Origin: Rhyacophila brunnea
Taxonomy: Eukaryota; Arthropoda; Insecta; Trichoptera; Rhyacophilidae
NCBI GenBank assembly: GCA_022495005.1
Contig: JAGYXB010000687.1
Span: 744,001 to 808,000 of the forward strand
DNA length: 64,000 bases
Direction of reading: 5' to 3'
Below the pieces are notes generated by a model. That model had not been told where the DNA came from and made no database searches. It saw only the letters and a program-made list of their open reading frames with translations. Position 1 is the first letter of the stretch, and each line of letters opens with the position of its first letter. Both the position numbers and the translations under genes were made by a program. This document shows positions 58,776-64,000 of the stretch, one piece after another.

Positions 58776-60441
58776 CGCAGGTGATGTAATTGAAATTGTT
58801 TCATGGGCAACACAGTACGATTTATATATTTTAAAATATATACAACATGATAAGAATGTAACATTTTTAGACTATAATGTGATAATATATCGTCTCTGTT
58901 CTGGCAGAACACACTAACTGGAGAATACTAGTTTTGAGTAATTTGACTTTGAAGTTGTTAAAATGTTTGAAATGGTCTATCATATGAGTTTATTAAGTGA
59001 TTTTAAAAAGGATGACTTTAAAATAAAGACTGTTTATTTATTAAGAAGGTTTCCAGACGGTAGAGTTTGAAATAAGGAACATTTTAGTTATAACTAACTC
59101 AATATGTCATTTTTTCGAATTAGTGTCTTCTGCCAGGACGGTGACGATATATAAATATCACTTTGTTTATATAAAAATACGGCTTGATAAAGGTTGAAAT
59201 AAAATTATACATACCTATATGTATTTATAAAACAACGCCTATCTAAACTCATCTCACGCAAATGGAATTTATCGAATCCAATTAGCATTAACAAATGCAG
59301 ATTATCTTTGTATCTTAAAAGAAAAAATAATAAATTATCCCAAATCCTAACACTGATCAGTATATAGTAGAATTTTTATTGACGCTATGCATAATTCGAA
59401 AAAATGAAGGAATCAAAATATTGCTACATAGTACTAACTAGTAAGTACGTATAATATTATACAGTTTTCTTACAATGAAATTAATAGGTATATTCATCGC
59501 AGTGAAACTATTTAAAATTTGAAGTACATTATTTTTTTTACTATGTACAATTTATAAGAATTTAAATAATATTATTTTTAGTGCTGCACCTTAGCTTTAA
59601 AGCTCAGAGTTCATTGTTTGCATAACTTTACTCTTAGTACAGTAGTCACTTTGGAACGATTATAAAAGCACCCACAGTTTAATCACGAAACGCTGAAGAT
59701 TACGATCTAATTTTATTATAGTTTTATTTCATCTTAAAGCCAAAAGCTCTTTCTCTCTTTATGAATACAAACTATAACAGTATTAATAAGTAGATACCTA
59801 ACGTAAGAAAGAAAAGAGCGCCGTGCAGCGTTTTTTAACTCATGAAACTATTATGCTCATAAATTTAAAACTTATGAAATAGCAGGTACCTTATATATAC
59901 AGATATTTGGTTTATATAATACTGCAGTACGATATCCTCATGATTCATTGGAATTACTGCTGAAAAATAATTACTCTTGCCGTAATATACAAAACTGAAT
60001 GAATTATTTAATAATATGAGACGAGCAAAAGCATCTGACATCGCGTTGCCTTGATAATATTAGCCAGTCACAGATATAAATAGTTTGTTCGGAAAGAGCT
60101 AAGGAAGAAGACTATTGCATTCGATGTGAATGCATGCAGGCGGGGATATTGCAGTCAGTGCATCAAGTGCATAAGAGCAAGGTTGTCATGTTTACCGGTA
60201 AAAATACTAATATATTATCGAGAAAACGTATGAATTTGGAAAAATACAGGTGGGTATTATACATACCATTATCATAATATGATATAGTCAGCGACATAAT
60301 ATCATTGTCAATATGAGTTTGTTGGTGAAATCAATATCAACCACACTAAATCCATGGAATTAATACAAACTTTCTAAAAAAAAAAACAATTACCGATATT
60401 TTAATACAATTTTTCAAAACTAAGACTAACACAAACCGGTC
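58776..60441. other. No gene recognised
   Basis: AT-rich. A tataaatag near 60078 is not followed by an initiator at a normal distance. No coding or repeat signature was found. Confidence 0.45.
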
Positions 60442-60743
60442 CAGGGCATATATTCTATACACAAGACTGCTTTCGGCCTTTACGACAGCTAACTAGGATA
60501 GAAAAGTATCGAAATTTTAACACTTATTGTAACAATTACAAGAAGTTAGCCATCTGTACTGTCAAAACTGTCTATCTCACTCTAAAATTTATCACAGCCA
60601 AGAGAGGTGCTGTTTAAACATAGCACTTATTGTAACAACTACCACTAACTTATTCTAATTATTACAATAAGTATTAATACTTGGATACTTAACTACGCTA
60701 GATAGCGGATGAAAGCAATCTTGTATATAGAATAGATGCACAG
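60442..60743. mobile_element. Inverted-repeat MITE, family M, copy D
   Basis: Ends CAGGGCATATATTCTATACA and, inverted, CTGTGCATCTATTCTATATA. The interior carries acttattgtaacaattacaa, then gaagttagcc, actgtcaaaactgtctatct and gcacttattgtaacaa, words shared with copies A and B. No matching TSD (aaccggtc on the left, atcaacat on the right). Confidence 0.75.
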
Positions 60744-62160
60744 ATCAACATATAATAATAATAATATGTACGCATACAGATGGACGTGCTCAATCATGTA
60801 TCTAAAATTCAACGTATTACTACGCATTTTGTATAAATTTAAATAACATTCAAAATTATGTAAATTGTCGTGCTTTAATCAAAACAACATTTCATAATAC
60901 GCGTCGCTACTTCGGATGAAACACCAAACATTTGTTCCTAAATATGGCCACACTTGCTTGTTTGTTAGAATATTTGTATTGGTGATTTCTCCGTCGATCT
61001 TGGTCTAAACCAGATATTCCCAAACAGAATTTGGCGCAATGTCACCTTTTAAGGAAAAAAAATACTCAACGCCCCTCTGTAAACCTACATTGTCTACGCG
61101 AATAAACAGAAAATATAACAATAATGCAATTTGCTTTGTATACTAATATGATTCGTAAAGATCGGAGGTATCAAATTAATATGAATTAAAATTTACAAAT
61201 ATTCATTGCGCTTGCAACAAAAATCAGGAACAATCCAAAATAAATTACATACATGTCGCCTATTTGAAGTATCGTATTGTGAACAAGCAATAACGAGTAC
61301 ATATTCCTGCGGACACGCTCGCCTTCCAACACTAGCATATGAGTGCATATCGGTATATAAGTTGCATTCTGTGTATTTATTTGGAAAATTTTGTAATCGT
61401 TACGAAATATGTTCAAACCGTTTTTCAAATTTTCCTTTACTATATTTTTGCTTACACCAACCCTTAACCTTAATGCATCTCCAACGCTCCTAATTACTTC
61501 GGAGGCTTCTACCGCCTCCCTAGATCGAATAAAAGTGTTTGTGCTACTAAAAATCACTCAAGTAGTGGAATATTAGAATACTGCCAGCTGAGGTAGGTAC
61601 TAATTAATGATTTTTGAAATAAAATTATAACACTATCTCCTCCACACGGTGATTTAATTTATCAATACGGTTTTTTTTTTTAATAAATCCGGTGATTTAA
61701 TAAATATACAACCTTGAATATGCACTGTCACCCCTAACGAGGAGGTGGTTGCATTATTATTCGCATTGATTATATCTGGGATCGTGGCCGTGTCACGTGA
61801 CGCGCCTACCTGGCCGTCATGTGCTACATCTTGATAAGGAAGCTCCCACGGAAGAACATGACGGTGCCCGGACTAATCGTTGCCGATTGGACAAACGATC
61901 AACAGACCGAGTGACTAATGCGAATTATTACACACGTGCTTGAGCAATGCTCTGGCTTGTATATACTGATTTTTAATCAATATTTTTAAAAGTAATTATT
62001 GCTCAATATCCAAACATTCATTATATTGCATTTATTAAATTTAGCATATTACATTTTTCAAAAATTCTCAAAAATATAAATATACCGAACAGGACTCGGT
62101 TAGAAGGAATTTGATGAATGTATAACGCATTAATTTCACTAAATACCTAATATTATGTTA
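60744..62160. other. No host gene; one hAT-like terminus and an unassigned ORF
   Basis: CAGATATTCCCAAACAGAAT at 61011 followed by ttggcgcaatgtcacctttt looks like a lone hAT left end. The minus-strand ORF at 61186-61557 (123 codons) ends in a hydrophobic stretch (YFGLFLIFVASAM) but has no family signature and no supporting context. 61715-61930 is locally less AT-rich. Confidence 0.3.
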
Positions 62161-62164
62161 TTCA

Positions 62165-62395
62165 TCTTCCTCTTTTATGACACTACAGTACAGCCCAGGG
62201 TAAATCTTGCTCACTTCAAGCAGACTTCTCTACTCCACCCTGTTCACCAGTCTCATCCACTCCTAGCGCTTGGAAGCGTCGCAAGTCTCTTTGTAGTAGA
62301 TCAAGCCAACAAAGTCGTGGTTATCCCTCATTCCGTTATCATTCTGGATAATTAACTGTAACGAAGGTTGGTTGGGCCATTTATATTCGAATTCA
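62165..62395 (-). pseudogene. RTE-like LINE 3' end, heavily decayed
   Basis: Minus-strand frame reads PRLCWLDLLQRDLRRFQALG, then VDETGEQGG and, after stops, SEQDLPWAVL and a cataaaag end at about 62170. This follows the C-terminal motif GRP.LRWLD.V..DLRRL...W....  DLPWAV of insect RTE LINEs and resembles 55745-56155. It is the most degraded of the LINE tails. The plus-strand ORF is a shadow. Confidence 0.6.
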
Positions 62396-62454
62396 TCCTT
62401 TCTTTCCACCAACCTCAAATTCCTAATTATTGTTACAAGTCACGGGTCATGATC

Positions 62455-62988
62455 GACCGTGATGAAAGTTAAGTTTAGTTACTCCAAGACAGCCGAGCTC
62501 GTAGGCTTGCTGAAGCTATCGAGCTCCATCTGATAATAGACGAACGAGGTCGCGTGAACTACAGAGTGATTCATATAAAACGTACCTGTTTGACCTTCGT
62601 TGTACTAGATCTGTTACGGTTTGAGTGCCATCAAAAGTGTACCGTTGGTTTACCAGTTCGTGAGTGCGTCAACACTGAACTGGACCCAGCTCGCGCCTGC
62701 CCTCTCAACATAAAGGTCAATGTCGGGCACTCTACGTAAACCTCCCCCTAAATCCGTAATACACCAATCCAGCATCACCTTCAAGTTACAGTCCACTGCT
62801 AAAAGCGCCTCTAAATTTATTCGGTACTTATTGATCCCTACATTGTCGTTAGTTTTAAATTTGACGACGTCAGACTCAACGAAAAGTTCGCAAACTCCAT
62901 AATTATAGCAACGTCCGTCGGCAGATTGTGTCAAAAAAATTTCTCGAGCTCGAGCTTTTGTAGCCTTTATGAACCACTGACAGTTCAT
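62455..62988 (-). other. Unassigned protein-like sequence, probably decayed
   Basis: A 112-codon ORF (62988-62650) of balanced composition starts MNCQWFIKATKARAREIF and includes YNYGVCELFVESD, NVGINKYRINLEALLAVD and LDWCITDLGGGLRRVPD. Past its stop, another frame (about 62650-62465) continues with DGTQTVTDLVQRRSNRYVL, YESLCSSRDLVRLLSDGAR, one stop, then LQQAYELGCLGVTKLNFHHG. Two adjacent stretches with few stops and non-repetitive composition suggest one older coding sequence broken by frameshift. I do not recognise the family; host pseudogene, transposon protein or an old viral insertion are all possible. Confidence 0.3.
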
Positions 62989-63084
62989 TTTGTATTTTTC
63001 GTTAGTATGAAAGATTTATGTAAGGTTAATCTATAATATTTATATCTTCAGGTACTACAAATTATTATTATTTATAACGTAAAT

Positions 63085-63620
63085 TCTAATGGATTTAAGT
63101 TTTATACTATTCCATTTGAGTCGTTTTTTCGGCATCTTCAGGCACGGGTCTAGGACGATTTGGCACCGGACAACTGGACGCCACGGAATTCGAAAATAAA
63201 TAGACGTTAGGTACTTATAGGTACTTTAAAAAAAAATATTCAATATTATTATTTATATTTCAATGATTATATTATGATTTCATATTTGGTGAGAATGTAA
63301 ATATGCAGACGTAAACAATGATTTAATCGTGAATATGTTTAAGTTCCAACGAAAAAAGAGTTTTTTATTTTATATAAAGCCTTAGGCATGGTAATTCTCA
63401 ATCCGCGATAAAGAATACATTATGTTAAGAGTAAAATGAATTCAAACTACTAAGTAGTAGATAGAAACTGATTAAAATACCTCGTCTACACGTGTCTACG
63501 ATAGTGCGGCGTCCAATTGTCCGGAGGCCAGTCGTCCCATTCCCTTCAGGCACTATGTGCACTCACCAAAAGGTAATATTTATTATACTCTGACAACGAA
63601 TACAATTAATTCTAACTTGT
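63085..63620 (+). repeat. Repeat homologous to 44.6-44.96 kb, split by a MITE
   Basis: 63085-63145 matches about 44620-44715 (ttttatactattcc, ggcatcttcaggcac). After the insertion, 63545-63620 matches 44705-44745 plus 44931-44950 (caggcactatgtgcactcac, gacaacgaatacaattaatt). At 44.6 kb the first junction is uninterrupted; here the SINE site gaatacaattaatt is uninterrupted. Confidence 0.7.
63146..63544. mobile_element. 399-bp TIR element with 9-bp TSD (Mutator-like?)
   Basis: Flanked by exact ttcaggcac (63137-63145 and 63545-63553). TIRs of ~39 bp: GGGTCTAGGACGATTTGGCA then CCGGACAACTGGACGCC on the left, and inverted GGGAATGGGACGACTGGCCT then CCGGACAATTGGACGCC on the right. A 9-bp TSD with long TIRs is typical of Mutator-like elements, but with no transposase the class is an inference. 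The AT-rich interior has no ORF. The paralogous repeat near 44707-44716 lacks it. Confidence 0.82.
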
Positions 63621-64000
63621 AATAAAGTAGGTAGAAACTTTAGTACACACATTAATTAAGTCATGGATCATAATAAAAATATAACCAACAAATTATGAAT
63701 AGTTTAAGTATTTGTAAAAATAAAACCCTTATAATCGATAGGCATATACATATTCAAAAACCTAATAATAGATCATTAAATAATAATCAATAAATACTAC
63801 ATTTAAAAGGTGTAAAATCGTCAATACTGGGAATTTAATGGAGTTAACTAATGAGATATATCAATAATATTTAAAGTCTTTAAAAGGTTATATTTTCCAT
63901 CAAGTACTTATTAGTAGTAGTATTAATATCATAATGTTTTATAATATTATTTTATATTTGAATTGCTTTAACTTTACGGTATTATAAATCTCATATAAAA

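Noticed and set aside
60070..60190. TATA-like core promoter (tataaatag)
   Set aside because: No initiator at about +25 to +35 and no transcript-like sequence downstream; such words are common in AT-rich DNA.
61206..61557. Overlapping ORFs on both strands (95 and 123 codons)
   Set aside because: No motif and no supporting context; listed only as unassigned.
1..64000. CRISPR array, bacterial operon or prophage
   Set aside because: No regularly spaced identical direct repeats, no ribosome binding sites and no dense long ORFs; all evidence is eukaryotic.

Overview
This is eukaryotic, AT-rich, non-coding DNA. It has no bacterial operons, Shine-Dalgarno sites or CRISPR arrays. It carries tRNA-derived SINEs, several non-LTR retrotransposon (LINE) clades, hAT, pogo/Tigger, PIF/Harbinger-type and TTAA-target elements. 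Two foldback elements hold degenerate TTAGG/CCTAA pentamer arrays, the canonical insect telomere repeat. Together these point to an insect; the taggtacctac and aataatattat word style would suit a hemipteran such as an aphid, but I cannot fix the order. I recognise no host protein exon, so the window is intergenic or deep intronic. Nearly all recognisable coding sequence is dead transposon sequence.

Layout. 0-4 kb: 5'-truncated LINE with target-site duplication (TSD), a diverged interspersed repeat, a foldback MITE with a pentamer core, and hAT-type GC-rich scraps. 4-9 kb: mostly unassigned, with one GC-richer patch at 4.1-4.6 kb. 8.8-14 kb: SINEs, a hAT-like MITE and a TTAA-flanked MITE. 15-20 kb: short hairpins, then a CpG-rich island with a local tandem duplication (18.8-19.8 kb) and the second pentamer MITE. 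20-25 kb: a repeat interrupted by a 119-bp PIF/Harbinger-type MITE, a 434-bp hAT MITE and an RT scrap. 27.6-29 kb: a decayed Tigger/pogo transposon. 30-38 kb: SINE pieces, a foldback MITE, an RTE-like LINE tail with a 13-bp TSD, and a composite repeat. 38.7-42 kb: a Tigger-derived MITE, a 1.4-kb near-perfect palindrome and a 1.05-kb hAT. 44.6-50.1 kb: an inverted-repeat element split by a SINE, a LINE tail, a hAT containing a SINE, and a jockey-like LINE that has lost its catalytic YADD region. 50.7-58.8 kb: more hATs (one nested in an older repeat), LINE tails, a MITE and another SINE-in-hAT. 60-64 kb: a MITE, a LINE tail, an unassigned ORF and a 399-bp element with a 9-bp TSD.

The most informative feature is the set of paralogous repeats that serve as empty-site controls. 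The repeat at 20.7-21.2 kb (filled by the Harbinger-type MITE) and that at 50.7-51.5 kb (empty there, but carrying a hAT) resolve each other. So do the repeats at 44.6 kb (SINE present, 9-bp-TSD element absent) and 63.1 kb (the reverse). I see no new defence or biosynthetic system. The unusual items are the giant palindrome derived from a TTAA MITE and the MITE family built around a telomere-like pentamer array.
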